From assembly GCA_018398805.1 (NCBI GenBank), contig JAGFBZ010000746.1, positions 1-64,000 on the forward strand: a stretch of DNA of 64,000 bases, given 5' to 3'. This stretch comes from Hirundichthys speculiger. Its lineage: Eukaryota; Chordata; Actinopteri; Beloniformes; Exocoetidae. Positions within the stretch are counted from its first letter, which is position 1. Every line of letters begins with the position of its first letter. Below, piece by piece: positions 23,201 to 37,200 of the stretch. The notes under the pieces are model-generated. The model saw only the letters and a list, made by a program, of their open reading frames with translations, did not search any database and had not been told where the DNA came from. The translations under genes and the position numbers were made by a program.

Positions 23201-26200
23201 CTGGCTTCTCTATTAAATCTGTTCTGAAACCAAAAACAGTGACTGGTCTGAACAGACTCATTAACTTCCAGTCTGCAGTCATCAACTCCAAATCACAAGC
23301 AGCTAAATTTATCCATCTCAGGTAGCGATGCACGATAACTGTTTTTTAAACCGCTAACCGATAACTTTCAGCTCCTAAAGGCCGATACCGATAACCGATA
23401 ACACACATATACCTCAGATCATTACATCAATACTATGAACAAAATCAAAATAGTTTTGGACTCTTTAAATGGACAGATATTTATTTTTTCCAATTAAAAA
23501 ACTATTGTCAAAGCCTCTCAAACATTTTCATAAAGCTAACAAACAAACCTATTTGATATCTCACATCAACTTAAATAAGGTTCATTACTGACTGATATAA
23601 AAAATAAAGGCTCCTTGAACTGATGGAAATACATGCATCAGAATTACAAACTGAAAAAGATTAACATTTAAAGGATTTTGACTTGTGGTTCCATTTAAAT
23701 TAATACCTTTAATTAAAGTAAATGAGGTTCAGTGATTTTTATTTTTTTTAATCTCATGGAAGCTTTAGATGAGAGAGATGAGGGAGAGGGAGAGACTGCT
23801 GCTGGTTGCACATGTGCATTAGCTTCCGTTAGCTCGCATTAGCTGCGATTTTCAAAACTCCATGGAAGTGATTGTTATGTTGTAGGTGGCTGATCAGGTT
23901 TTACGTATTAAAGCTTGTGCTTCCCTCCTCGTAGAATTCACTCGGAGGATTCGTCACAAATAACCACCAAACTATCTTCTTCTGAAACTTTAACGAAGTT
24001 CCACGCCGCCATGTTTGTTGTGATCAGCGCTGTGCTGCAGGCTGCATTCAAGGTGTAACGTAAATTCCCACGTTCCCTCGTTTGCTAGTCGTTCTTTTAG
24101 ACCTTTTTTTTTTTTTTCTTTTTTTATGTGTAACATGTGGGGAAAATACTGCGAATATCAATTCAAAGTCAGCAACTACTAAAATTATGACCGAGTTAAC
24201 GAGTTGTTTTCTGGCATGAGGGGGTATTCTTGATTTTCCTGATTGAGTAATCGTTTTTCTGATTATGGCGACGTCACTTGAACATAACATTCACTGCCGG
24301 TCATTCAAGGCTCAGAGGGAGCGAGACACTGCTGTGTTGACAGAAATATAAATGTTATCGGGGCTATTCGTCGTGATATCGGAGTAATCGGGAATTATGT
24401 CATAATTTCCTGTTATCGGCCCGATAGTTATCGGGTTGATAGTTATCGTGCAGCCCTAATCTCCATCCATCTGTCTCGGCGCCGTGAACCCAGCTGCTGT
24501 GAGCACAGCTGTACAGATGTGTCTGCTGTACTGGATCTGTAGAACTGGGACCGGTCCAGCTGCTGTCCCGGTGAGCGTGTTCGGCGTCTTACCGTGGCGG
24601 TCGTGTCCGAAGTCCTGCGGTCCAGAGACTTGGATCTTCTCTGGGGAGGGGGGGCGCCGAGCTGCAGCTTCTGTGGAGACGGGAAGACAAGGCGAGGTGA
24701 AACATCGTTCCTCAGACGGAGGCTGCAGAGACGTGAGTCGTTTTCTGACCGGGCCTGGGTCAGAGCTCCGCGGGGAGCCCGGCGGGCCTCCTCGGCTCTC
24801 ACCCGCATCCAGAGGATTAGGGCTGGAATGATGAAAGGCTTTGAGAGCGTGCACGGTTCCCGCTCCTGTCTTACGTTTCAAAATGAGGCGTCCTGAATTC
24901 TGGTTCTGATCAGGTTTCAGTCACCTGTCGGTCCGGTTTAAACCTGGATTACGCAGCTTTGCTGAAACAGGGGCGCATTTTTCACCAAGTTCACCCAATG
25001 TGATTCAAAAGATTCATTCTTTCCACTTACATAACCGCTTAAATGGCAAAAAAAAAAAAAAAAAAAAAAAAGCACTTTAATCGCAACAGAACTCTCTTTG
25101 TGCTCTTCTTTCTGGCATTTATGTTGACAACTATCCAAGGACACAGCAAACAGAGGACGGAACGATCTGCTCTGCCTTCATGGAGACACAACCGTCTTCT
25201 GTTCAGCCGAGGAGGAGGAGGAGGATGGGAGGAAGAGGCTGATCTGAGGTCGGAATTCATTCGTTTGACCTTCAGGCTTCCAAAACAAAAGCACAGAAAC
25301 CAACATAAACGTGCTGCCTGGCGTTTTAAAGGTAAAAGCTGCTGTTGTTTGTTCCAGAAGCTTCTTTGTAAAAAGGTGGCAGGAACAATAAATGAGCATC
25401 AAACTGCATCTGAAGTCTGGTTTCACATCAGTCCACGGAGCAGAAGACAGAACTGATGTTCAGGAGATCAGTGATGACGATGACATCATGGTAGATTCCA
25501 GCTGTCGGTTCCAGCTGTGCTTCTCCGTCGCTGTGACGGCTTCATGAGTGATGTTTGTTGATGCGTCGCTCCTGCGGGACGTCTGTGAGTCACGTTTGTG
25601 TTTTGCTGCTTGTGTCGGACTCTTGTCGGGTTCCCGCCACCTCCTGAGTCACCCCCGTACGACCCGACATCAGCGAGCGCCGACTGACGAACAGATGTGC
25701 GGCCGAAAAACAAATGTCAAGCTTGGGAGTCTGAGGAGCGGGAATGCCGCCTGGCAGACGACGGCGGGCGGACCCGACGCCTTCGGGGGCATCAAAACCA
25801 GTTTTGTTCGGTGCTGGATGACTCACCTCCTCTCCTCCACCTGCTGACACACGCTCCCCGCTCACGCCGCTCATCGCCTGATTTAAAACCGGCGAAGATG
25901 CCGAAGAGCAGGATGAGTCACGTCTGGCTCTGGTTCCCTCGCGCTGACGGACAGATGTGGACAGATGTGTCTGAGGGACCTACATCACAGACGCAGGCGT
26001 TTCATCACGTCAGAGCTTCAGTGACGTGTTTCACATGTTTCCATAACACCTGGCTGCAAACCAGTTCAGCCAGCAGCACGCCCAGTACTGCCCAGTACAA
26101 CCCAGTACAGACCAGTAGAGCCCAGTTGAGTCCAGATCAGCCCAGTACAGACCAGTAGAGCCCAGTTGAGTCCAGTACAGCCCAGATCAGCCCAGTACAG

Positions 26201-28218
26201 CAAGTTCAGCCCAGTACAGGCTGGTGAGGACAGTGATGCTGGGCTGAAGTGGGCTGTACTGGGTTGTACTGGGTTGTACTGCCCAGTACAGCCCAGATCA
26301 GCCCAGTACAGCCCAGATCAGCCCAGTACAGACCAGTAGAGCCCAGTTGAGTCCAGTTCAGCCCAGTACAGCCCAGATCAGCCCAGTACAGACCAGTAGA
26401 GCCCAGTTGAGTCCAGTTCAGCCCAGTACAGCCCAGTTCAGCCCAGTACAGGCTGGTAAGGACAGTGATGCTGGGCTGAACTGGGCTGTACTGGGTTGTA
26501 CTGCCTAGTACAACCCAGTACAGCCCAGTACAGACCAGATCAGCCCACTACAGACCAGTAGAGCCCAGTTGAGTCCAGTTCAGCCCAGTACAGCCCAGTT
26601 CAGCCCAGTACAGGCTGGTGAGGACAGTGATGCTGGGCTGAACTGGGCTGTACTGGGTTGTACTGCCCAGTACAACCCAGTGCAGCCCAGTACAGCCCAG
26701 ATCAGCCCAGTACAGACTAGTAGAGCCCAGTTGAGTCCAGTTCAGCCCAGTACAGGCTGGTAAGGACAGTGATGCTGGGCTGAACTGGGCTGTACTGGGT
26801 TGTACTGCCCAGTACAACCCAGTGCAGCCCAGTACAGCCCAGATCAGCCCAGTACAGACCAGTAGAGCCCAGTTGAGTCCAGTTCAGCCCAGTACAGGCT
26901 GGTAAGGACAGTGATGCTGGGCTGAACTGGGCTGTACTGGGTTGTACTGCCCAGTACAACCCAGTGCAGCCCAGTACAGCCCAGATCAGCCCAGTACAGA
27001 CCAGTAGAGCCCAGTTGAGTCCAGTTCAGCCCAGTACAGCCCAGTACAGGCTGGTAAGGACAATGATGCTGGGCTGAACTGGGCTGTACTGGGTTGTACT
27101 GCCCAGTACAACCCAGTACAGCCCAGTACAGCCCAGATCAGCCCAGTACAGACCAGTAGAGCCCAGTTCAGCCCAGTTCAGCCCAGTACAGTGATGCTGG
27201 GGGCTCCAGCGTCAGGGCTGGGTGGGTGTGGCGTCTAACGTGTTCGTGGCGTGGTTACCTCTGCTCTGCCGCCGCGGGCCTCAGTCCTGCCGTGTCTGGA
27301 GACGTCCGTCTGGCCTCCCGGCTCCGTCCTGGAGGCGTCCGGCGCCGGCGGCCGCTCTGGCGGACTCTCCCTGCTGGGAAACACCAACCACAGATTGAGC
27401 CGTGCGTCTCTGAGGACGCAAGAAGCTGCTTAGCTGCTACGACGTTTGCGTGAGAGAAAGTCCCGGCGTCTTCGTGTGCGTGTCCTCCCAGACAGGTGGG
27501 CGGTGACATCACGCCTGCCTGTCATCACCCGTGCAGCGAGCTCACCGCCGCCGTTGAGGTCATTGACAGACAGAGCGAGTACTGATGGTCATCTCAGACG
27601 GCAGCAGCGCTACGTCGTTTAACAGAACCGGGATCAGAAACCCGTTCCTTTACGCTGGATCTGATTTGTGAACGTTTATAAAGCTTAAAGGTAACTTATC
27701 AGTTCATTTAAAATCTGATGGAAGCGACACACCTCAAAAAAGTTGGGACCTGGGAAATATAAGGCTTGAAAAAAAAAAAAAAAACAGCTGTTCAGGTTAA
27801 CTGTCAAGAGATCAGTGACATCATGTGGTTAAAAAAAACCAGATCCTCAGAGAATCTGGAGGAATCTCTGTGCGCCGGGGACAAAGCTGTAAATCTGGAT
27901 CGGACCTTCACATCCTCGGGCTCCAACGTTAAAATGTGATGGAAATGACTCCTGGAAGTCGCTAAGAGCTCAGCTGGCCACAAACGCAGATTAAAGCTCC
28001 GACATCCAAAGACGGAGCCACGCGTGACCACGATCCAGAGACGCCGCCGTCCTCCCCGAACCAAAGATCATTTAAAACGCTCCGAGGCAAACCGTCCAAC
28101 TGTCATGTGGTCTGATGAATCAAACCTCTAAATTCTTCTGGGGAACCACATCCTCCGAACTAAAGAGGAGACGGACCGGCTCGGTTCCCCATCCTGCACT
28201 CTGGCGGTTCGGGGGGGG

Positions 28219-28256
<38 letters not shown>

Positions 28257-31200
28257 CTGGTGACTGTGGGACGGTCAGAGGACACATCTGGAGACGAGAC
28301 ATCAAAGATAAAAGCTACATGCAGGTTTTAGAGCAACGCGTGCTAAAACCAGACAACATTTTTGTTTTTTTTCCTGGGACGCCTCAGATCTTCCTGAAAG
28401 ACGATGTTCAGGGAGAAGCTGCATCCATCAGGACAGCAGAAGAGTCCAGGTCCTGAACTGGTCTGCAGTCCAGACCCTGGACCAGCTGACAACACCAGTA
28501 TGAAAGGAAAAATACGACCCAGAAGAACCGGGGCTGTTGAGAAGATCCAACCAGGACGGGACAAGATTCCTCCTGAAACCATCGACTGGTTCCTCAGTTC
28601 CCAGATGTTTATGGACTGGTGTTAAAGACAGGTGGACGTCTCTGTCCCAACTGTCTTTTCTTTTTAAATACCTGTTTCTGCTCTCTGTGTTGCACAAGTC
28701 GTTTTTATTGTTAAAAAAATCCAAGTTCATGAGATTTTTATATCATTACGTTCTGCTTTTAATTAAACCTGACGAGTTGTGACACGAATCTGTCGATTTG
28801 TTTTGTCTCGTCTGTTACTGGAGCATCTAACAGCTGTCACCACCAGGAGAGGAGACGAGGAGACGAGGACAGAGGTGACAAGGACATGAAGACGGAGGTG
28901 AAGAGGAGGTGAGGGCAGAGGTGACGAGGACGGAGACAGAGGTGACGAGGAGGTGAGGACAGAGATGACGAGGACGGAGACAGAGGTGACGAGGAGGGGG
29001 GCAGAGGACAAGGAGAGGACGAGGACGAGGAGACGAGGAGGAGGCAGAGGTGACAAGGAGATGAGGACGGAGACGGGGAGGGTGACGGGACGGGAGGAGA
29101 AGAGGTGACGGAGTAGGTGCAGGGCAGAGTGACGAGGACGGAGACAGAGGTGACGAGGAGGAGAGAGGGAGAGGCAGAGGTGACAGGAGACGAGAGAGGA
29201 GGCGGGACAGGATGAGGAGACAGAGAGACGAGGAGACGAGGACAGCAGAGGTGACAAGGAGATGAGGACGAGGACAGAGGCAGAGGTGACGAGGACAGAG
29301 GCAGAGGTGACGAGGAGACGAGGACAGAGGCAGAAGAGGTGACAAGGAGATGGGACGAGGACAGAGGCAGAGGGAAGAGGAACGAGGAGGCAGAGGGACG
29401 AGAGAAGAGGAAGAGCAGAGGGACGAGGAGGACAGAGGACAGAGGCAGAGGTGACGAGGAGACGAGGACAGAGGTGAAAAGGACATGAAGACGGAGGTGA
29501 CGAGGAGGTGAGGGCAGAGGTGACGAGGACGGACAGACAGAGGGACAGAGTGTGACGAGGAGGTGAGGGCAGAGGTGACGAGGACGAGACAGGAGGTGAC
29601 GAGGTGGACGATGAGGACAGAGAGACGAGGACGGAGACAGAGGTGACGAGGAGGGAGGCAGAGGTGACAAGGAGATGAGGACGGAGACAGAGGTGACGAG
29701 GAGACGAGGACAGAGACAGAGGTGAGGAGGACGGAGACAGAGGTGAGGAGGAGACAGAGGAAGAGGGTCAGAGGTGACAAGGAGATGAGGACGGAGACAG
29801 AGGTGACGAGGAGACGAGGAGGGAGGCAGAGGTGACAAGGAGATGAGGACGGAGACAGAGGTGACGAGGAGACGAGGACAGAGGCAGAGGTGACAAGGAG
29901 ATGAGGACGAGGACAGAGGCAGAGGTGACGAGGAGACGAGGACAGAGGCAGAGGTGACAAGGAGATGAGGACGAGGACAGAGGCAGAGGTGACGAGGACA
30001 GAGGCAGAGGTGACGAGGAGGACGAGGACGAGGAAGACGTGGTCGGTGACGAGGGAGGAGAGACCAGAGGATGCAGGGAGACGAGGAGACGAGGACAGAG
30101 GCAGAGGTGACATGAGGAGACAAGGACGGAGACAGAGGTGATGAGGAGACAAGGACGGAGACAGAGGTGAGGAGGACGGAGACAAGAGATGACGAGGAGA
30201 CAAGGGCAGAGGCAGAGGTGACAAGGAGACGAAGATGGAGGTGATGAGGAGATGAGGGCAGAGGTGACGAGTAGATGAGGTCGGAGACAGAGGTGACAAG
30301 GACATGAAGACTGAGGTGACGAGGACGGAGACAGAGGTGACGAGGAGACGAGGACGGAGGCAGAGGTGATGAGGAGACGAGGACAGAGGAGAGAGAGGCG
30401 AGGAACGAGGACAGAAGACAGAGGTGACAAGAGGAGGACGGACAGACGACGAGACAGAGGAGGAGAGGTGAGGAGACGGAGGGAGACAAGGGGAGGCAGA
30501 CGAGGGACAGGACAGAGGTGACACGAGGAGAGGCGATGACAGTGACAGAGGAGAGTGACAAGGAGAGGACGAGGAGAGGAGCAGAGAGAGGTGACAGGAG
30601 GGGAGGCAGGCAGATGACGAGAGGACAGAGGCCAGGAGGTGGACAGAGGCAGAAGGTGACGAGGAGGGGAGACGAGGACAGAGGCAGAGGTGACGAGGAG
30701 ACGAGGACAGAGGCAGAGGGGACGATGTGACAAGGAGACAAGGAGAGGTGACGGAGAGAGGTGATGAGGAGACAAGGTCGGAGACAGAGGTGAGGAGGAC
30801 GGAGACAAGAGATGACGAGGAGACAAGGGCAGAGGCAGAGGTGACAAGGAGACGAAGATGGAGGTGGAGGAGATGAGGGGCAGAGGTGACGAGTAGATGG
30901 GTCGGAGACAGAGGTGACAAGGACATGAAGACTGAGGTGACGAGGACGGAGAGAGGGACGAGGGACGAGGACGGAGGCAGAGGTGATGAGGAGACAGAGA
31001 CGAGACGGAGGACAGAGGGTGACGAGGAGACAGACAGAGGAGGAGGACGGAGACAAGAGATGACGAGGAGACAAGGGCAGAGGCAGAGGTGACAAGGAGA
31101 CAAGGACGGAGACAGAGGTGAGGAGGACGGAGACAAGAGATGACGAGGAGACAAGGGCAGAGGCAGAGGTGGCAAGGAGACGAAGATGGAGGTGACGAGG

Positions 31201-34200
31201 AGACGAGGACAGAGGCAGAGGTGACAAGGAGATGAGGACGGAGACAGAGGTGAGGAGGACGGAGACAAGAGATGACGAGGAGACAAGGGCAGAGGCAGAG
31301 GTGGCAAGGAGACGAAGATGGAGGTGACGAGGAGACGAGGACAGAGGCAGAGGTGACAAGGAGATGAGGACGGAGGAGACAGAGGTGAGGAGGACGGAGA
31401 CAAGAGATGACGAGGAGACAAGGGCAGAGGCAGAGGTGGCAAGGAGACGAAGATGGAGGTGACGAGGAGACGAGGACAGAGGCAGAGGTGACAAGGAGAT
31501 GAGGACGGAGACAGAGGTGAGGAGGACGGAGACAAGAGATGACGAGGAGACAAGGGCAGAGGCAGAGGTGACAAGGAGACGAAGATGGAGGTGACGAGGA
31601 GATGAGGGCAGAGGTGACGAGGACAGAGGCAGAGGTGAAAAGGAGATGAGGACGGAGACAGAGGTGAGGAGGACGGAGACAAGAGATGACGAGGAGACAA
31701 GGGCAGAGGCAGAGGTGACAAGGAGACGAAGATGGACGGTGACGAGGAGACGAGGACAGAGGCAGAGGTGACAGGAGATGAGACGAGGAGACAGAGGTGA
31801 GGCGGACGGAGACAAGAGATGACGAGGAGACAAGGGCAGAGGCAAGAGGTGGCAAGGAGACGAAGATGGAGGTGACGGGAGGGATAGGAGAGGTGACGAG
31901 GACAGAGGCAGAGGTGACAAGGAGATGAGGACGGAGACAGAGGTGAGGAGGACGGAGACAAGAGATGACGAGGAGACAAGGGCAGAGGCAGAGGTGACAA
32001 GGAGACGAAGATGGAGGTGACGAGGAGACGAGGACAGAGGCAGAGGTGACGAGGAGATGAGGACGGAGACAGAGGTGACAAGGACAGAGACAAGAGATGA
32101 CGAGGAGACGAGGGCGGAAACGAGGACGGAGACAGATCTACACGAGGACGTCTACGACTCACTGATATTTTTCTAAGTTTTGCAGCATCAACAAAAGAAA
32201 ACTTCTCAGGATCCTGACGGTTTATCAGGATGATTTAAAACCTCTCTGGACCTCAGAAACCTGCCGACAGCGACTCTGACCGTAACCCATTTTCAGCCCG
32301 TTGGCGAGCGTCTGTGTTTGTGGACCCCCCCCCCCCCCCCCCCCCCCCGGTGGTCCCGAGCAGCTCTGGACCGACTGAGTCGGGTCCGTCTGACAGGAAC
32401 GATGTCAGCGCTGACATCATCAGAAACAGCGCTGCTCCTCCAGTTACACCAGCGCTGAGGAATTTCTGGCCGGGTTCGGATCAGCGAGTATCTGAGGTTC
32501 TGTTTCCCAAAAAGGCAGCGAGAGCGAAGCGCCGACCCGCTTCTTCTTCATGGGACCAGTTTACGGCTGCCGGGCCACAAACTGGGAGGCTGAATGTGAG
32601 GACGCCGCAGCGAGAGCAGAGCGCCGGTCTTTGATCTGGCGTTAAGTGCTGTGTGACGGCTTCATCCTGGGGGTGTGAGCGGGGGGGGGTGGGGGGGTGG
32701 GGGCGGGGGCGGGGGGGTCTGGATGTCCTCTGTGATAATTGTTTGCACATTTATCCCCTTTTCTTCTTTTGCTGATGGATTTTAAAAGGCTGTTTCTGTT
32801 AGATTACAGATTACACGCAAACAAACATGAGGAAATAAAACCCGGAGACTCCTCCCTCCACTGACTCCTCCCTCCACTGACTCCTCCCCTCCACTGGCCC
32901 CTCCCTCCATCGACCCCTGACCTTCTGTCCTGGTTCTGGGCCGGCCCATTCACTGATGTCTGGACGTCAGAGTTTCCACCGGCGGTCGGATCCATGGTGC
33001 CGCCATCCGAGGTGGGGGCGGTCCTAGAGGCGGGGCGCAGGTGGGAGGATGCGTTGCCTGGAGACGGAAAAACAGCACAGAAAGGTGTCAGATTGAAGCA
33101 CGGACTCGGATCAGGGAAACTAACCCTCTGAAGGACGCCGAGATCCGTTCTGCCAGAAACCGAACCCCCCCAGCAGCCAGAAACCCAGATCAGATCTTTA
33201 TCTAATCACACGAGACCGTCCAACAGAAACCACTGACCCGGTTCGTCCCCGCCTCAGCGGGTCTCTGGAGACCGCCACAGATAACACGGCTGTTTTCAAT
33301 CTGCATCTATTTCTCTTCCATCCCATCATCTCCATGGCGACGGCTCGTTCTGCAGGACACATGCTCAACTCTGCTGCTGCGTCTCTGAACTGTTGACCCG
33401 CTCCGATTCGTCATCCTCCCGGATCTCTGCCGTGGAGATGTTGACTCACAAACGTGCGCTCCGGCGGTCCACGACGGACTTCCTCCCGGGCCCGATGAGC
33501 ACCGTCGCGGTTTAAAAAACCGCCTGAGCTGCGACTTTTTAACGATTTATAATGTTGTCACGTTTGAGAAATGAGCTGTTCGGTCGTAAAAAGGCGGAAC
33601 TGCAGCTGGTTGGAAACCGTTGATGAAAGGACGAGACCGGACGGGAGACATTACGACCCGGCATGTGGTCACGCTGCTGTAAAACCAGCAGAGACGGCGA
33701 TGACGTCGCTGTGAAGCAGAGGAACCAGAACAACGTCTGAGATGATGAAGACCTCGTTTCTAGAAGATCATCTTCATCAACAGAAACGTCTGAAACCAGA
33801 TGATCTCTCTGAAGAACTCAGATCTCACATCAGTTCACGTTCATGAGAACCTCCGAGTCAGAAGACTGTGGTCCACCGGGCCTGAGATGACCCACCCAGC
33901 TGCGCCGATACATCATTGTAACTTGGGACGCACGATAACTGTTTTTTAAAACCAATACCGATACCGATAACTTTCAGCTCCTAAAGGCCGATACTGATAA
34001 CACACACATATACCTGAGATCATTACATCAATACTAGGAACAAAATCAAAAATAGTTTGGACTCTTTAAATGAACAGATATTTATTTTTTCCAATATAAA
34101 ACTATTGTCAAGCCTCTCAAACATTTCATAAAGCTATCAAACAAACCTATTTGATATCTCACATTAACTTAAATAAGGTTCATCATACTGACTGATATAA

Positions 34201-37200
34201 AAATAAAGGCTCCTTGAACTGATGGAAAATACATGCATCAGAATTACTAACTGAAAAAGATTAACATTTAAAGGATTTTGACTTGTGGTTCCATTTAAAT
34301 TAATACATTTAATTAAAGTAAATGAGGTTCAGTGATTTTTTTGTTTTTTTAATCTCATGGAAGCTTTAGATGAGAGAGATGAGGGGAGGAGAGACTGCTG
34401 CTGGCTTGCGCACATTAGCATTAGCTCGCATTTTTTAGCGCGATTTCAAAACTCCATGGAAGTGATTGTTATGTTGTAGGTGGCTGATCAGGTTTTACGT
34501 ATTAAAGCTTGTGCTTCCCTCCTCGTAGAATTCACTCGGAGGATTCGTCACAAATAACCACCAAACTATCTTCTTCTGAAACTGTAACGAAGTTCCACGC
34601 CGCCATGTTTTGTTGTGATCGCGCTGTGCTGCAGGCTGCATTCAAGGTGTAACGCAAATTCCTCCGTTCCCTCATTTGCTAGTCGTTCTTTCAGCCTTTT
34701 CTATTTTTTTCTTTTTTTATGTGTAACATGAGGGAAAATACTGCGAATATCGATTCAAGTCAGCAACTACTAAAATTTATGACCGAGTTAACGAGTTGTT
34801 TTCTGGCATGAGGGGGTTTTATCTTGATTTTCCTTATTGAGTATTCGTTTTTCTGATTATGCCGACGTCACTTGAACATAACATTCACTGCCGGTCATTC
34901 AAGGCTCAGAGGGAGCGAGACACTGCTTTACGAAAATGTTTGAGAGGCTTGCCAGTAGTTTTTCATTGGAAAAAATAAATATCTGTTCATAGTATTGATG
35001 TAATGATCTTAGGTATGTGTGTGTTATCGGTATCGGTTTTAAAAAACAGTTATCGTGCATCCCGTACATATCGTACATGGAATTGTCTGGCAGTTTATCC
35101 AGCGATTCTCTTATCGATTCCAACCAGCACGAATCTCACGTAATTTACACAAGTTACGCACAGTCAATTCCAGAAAGCACTTACATGATTAAGTTACGTC
35201 GGTTTAGCACGTTAGCATTGCAGTTGTAAACAACAATGGCGCCCACCAGGTTCAAACGCTCCAAAGTTTGGCTTCACTTCACCAAAGAAAGATGGCAACA
35301 AGGCAACTAGCAGTCATTGTAAAGTGGAGATAACAGCGTCGGGAGGGAACACGGCTAACATGCAGAAGAAACATTTGAACACACAACATGCGATAACGAG
35401 TGTGTGTTTTTGATGCTTCGGACTGATGGATCTCAACCCAGCAGCAGTAGCCAAGCTAAGATCACCTCTGGTAACTCTGGTTAGTAGCTATCCCGCTGCC
35501 TATGTGCTTCTTTGTAAAACACGCTATAACATTAGCGCTATGCTATTAAACGAATGCCTTCTGCATTACATTTAGAAGATGACCGTGATGAGAGAGAAAG
35601 TCTGGCAGCACTCGCTACTGCTCACTACCTACCTCCAGAAAGATCACGTATCCTTCCTGAAAAAGCAGACATGCATATTTTACTGCTAAAGAATTGTTAA
35701 TTCTTCATAGTATTTGCAGATTTGTACAACGCACTGTTCCGTTGTATTTGATAGTATTTATCTTTCTTTATTATTAATTTTGAGTGCTTAGTGAGCTCAT
35801 ATATCCTATTAAAAATGAGATTTTTTTCATTTCTATTAGTAAAAATCAGTTAGTAAAATGTTCCACATTCTTGTGTATTTGCACAGTTACATATTACAAC
35901 AGTTAACACGTTATCCAGGCTTTGGGCCTCTTTTGACCTCGCTGTTGAGTTCTCTCTGCCCCCCTTCCTGTCTCTCTCCACTATCAAAAAAGGCCACTAG
36001 TGCCAAAAAAAATCTTAAAAAAGAAAAAAAAAGAATCGAATCGTTAAGTAGTATCAATAATGGAATTGGAATCGGAAAAATCTTATCAATTCCCATCCCT
36101 AGTCACTAGGGATGGGAATTGATAAGATTTTTCCGATTCCAGTCACTAGTAGTGACTGTTACATCAACAGATGATGATGTCATCGTATCCTAACAGACCC
36201 GGTGATGTCACCAAACCGTCATCCAGTTGACTGATGTTTTATCGTCTCTTGATGAAACTCATCATTTACGACATCAGATGAAGCCAGAGACAGAAACGAT
36301 CTGAAGGCCGTCTGTTCACGTCCTACTCTTTATTTCCTCTGGCTGTCATTTTGGTTCTATGACAATAAATCTCTGTTTTTATTCTATTTTTATTTTTAAA
36401 TGAACTGGTTTTAACAAATTTGCTGGACTTGGATGGACGGATGGATGGATGGATGAATGGAAATGATGGAGCCTCAAACACTAAAAAAACAAGCAAACAA
36501 ACCTCTACTGAAAACAATTCCCAGAATTCCCTGATTCTGCAATAAGAGACCGTCAGAGATCCGAACGGAGCGGCGCTCATAGACAGAGGCGTCTTTGTGT
36601 TTCGGCTCTGATGAAGCAGCCTGGAGACTCTGGGAGCAGCAGATGATCCAGGCTGCTCCAGATGGACGCCGGTCTCCACCCCGGCCCGGCGCCGACCGTC
36701 CAGCTCCTCCCTGGATCACGTCTGCTCGGCTTTAACGACGCCAGAAGGTCAGAGACTCGTTATTTCCCCGAGCGTCTCTCCGCACGCTTCTGTCTGTTGT
36801 GTTTATGAAACTCTACTTCCTGTCAACTCATCGTCCCGCGGCGGCCAGTCGGGCCCAAGCAGAATTAAAAAGTACAAATAAAAAGCTTTGAGTGAGTCAA
36901 CATCTGCAGGACGACGGGACAGGAAGCTGCTGTGATTGGCTGAAGGAATGAAAGCTGTGTGTGTGTGTTCTGGACCTGTCCAGTCCGGGACCGGGGGATG
37001 TGTGTCGGTGACGGTCCAGACCGGGGTCACATCTGGTCCTGCGGCCCGCTGCTCCTCCCGCCACCGACCGGACTCTGGGGAGCCTCCGTCAGCGGAGGGG
37101 TTGGGCGCCGCCATCTTTGCTGGACTGGGCTCCTGGTGACCATCAGAGACCACGTTAAAACACGTTTAGTTCAACACCCATAATGCACCTCTTTAACACA

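Noticed and set aside
25043..25456. Lysine-rich plus-strand frame of 137 codons
   Set aside because: It starts in a poly(A) run inside an mprip intron and has no recognisable domain.
28827..32162. Minus-strand open frames of 1,111, 1,027 and 695 codons
   Set aside because: They are Ser/Leu/Pro/Arg translations of the purine-rich minisatellite in more than one frame at once, with no domain.
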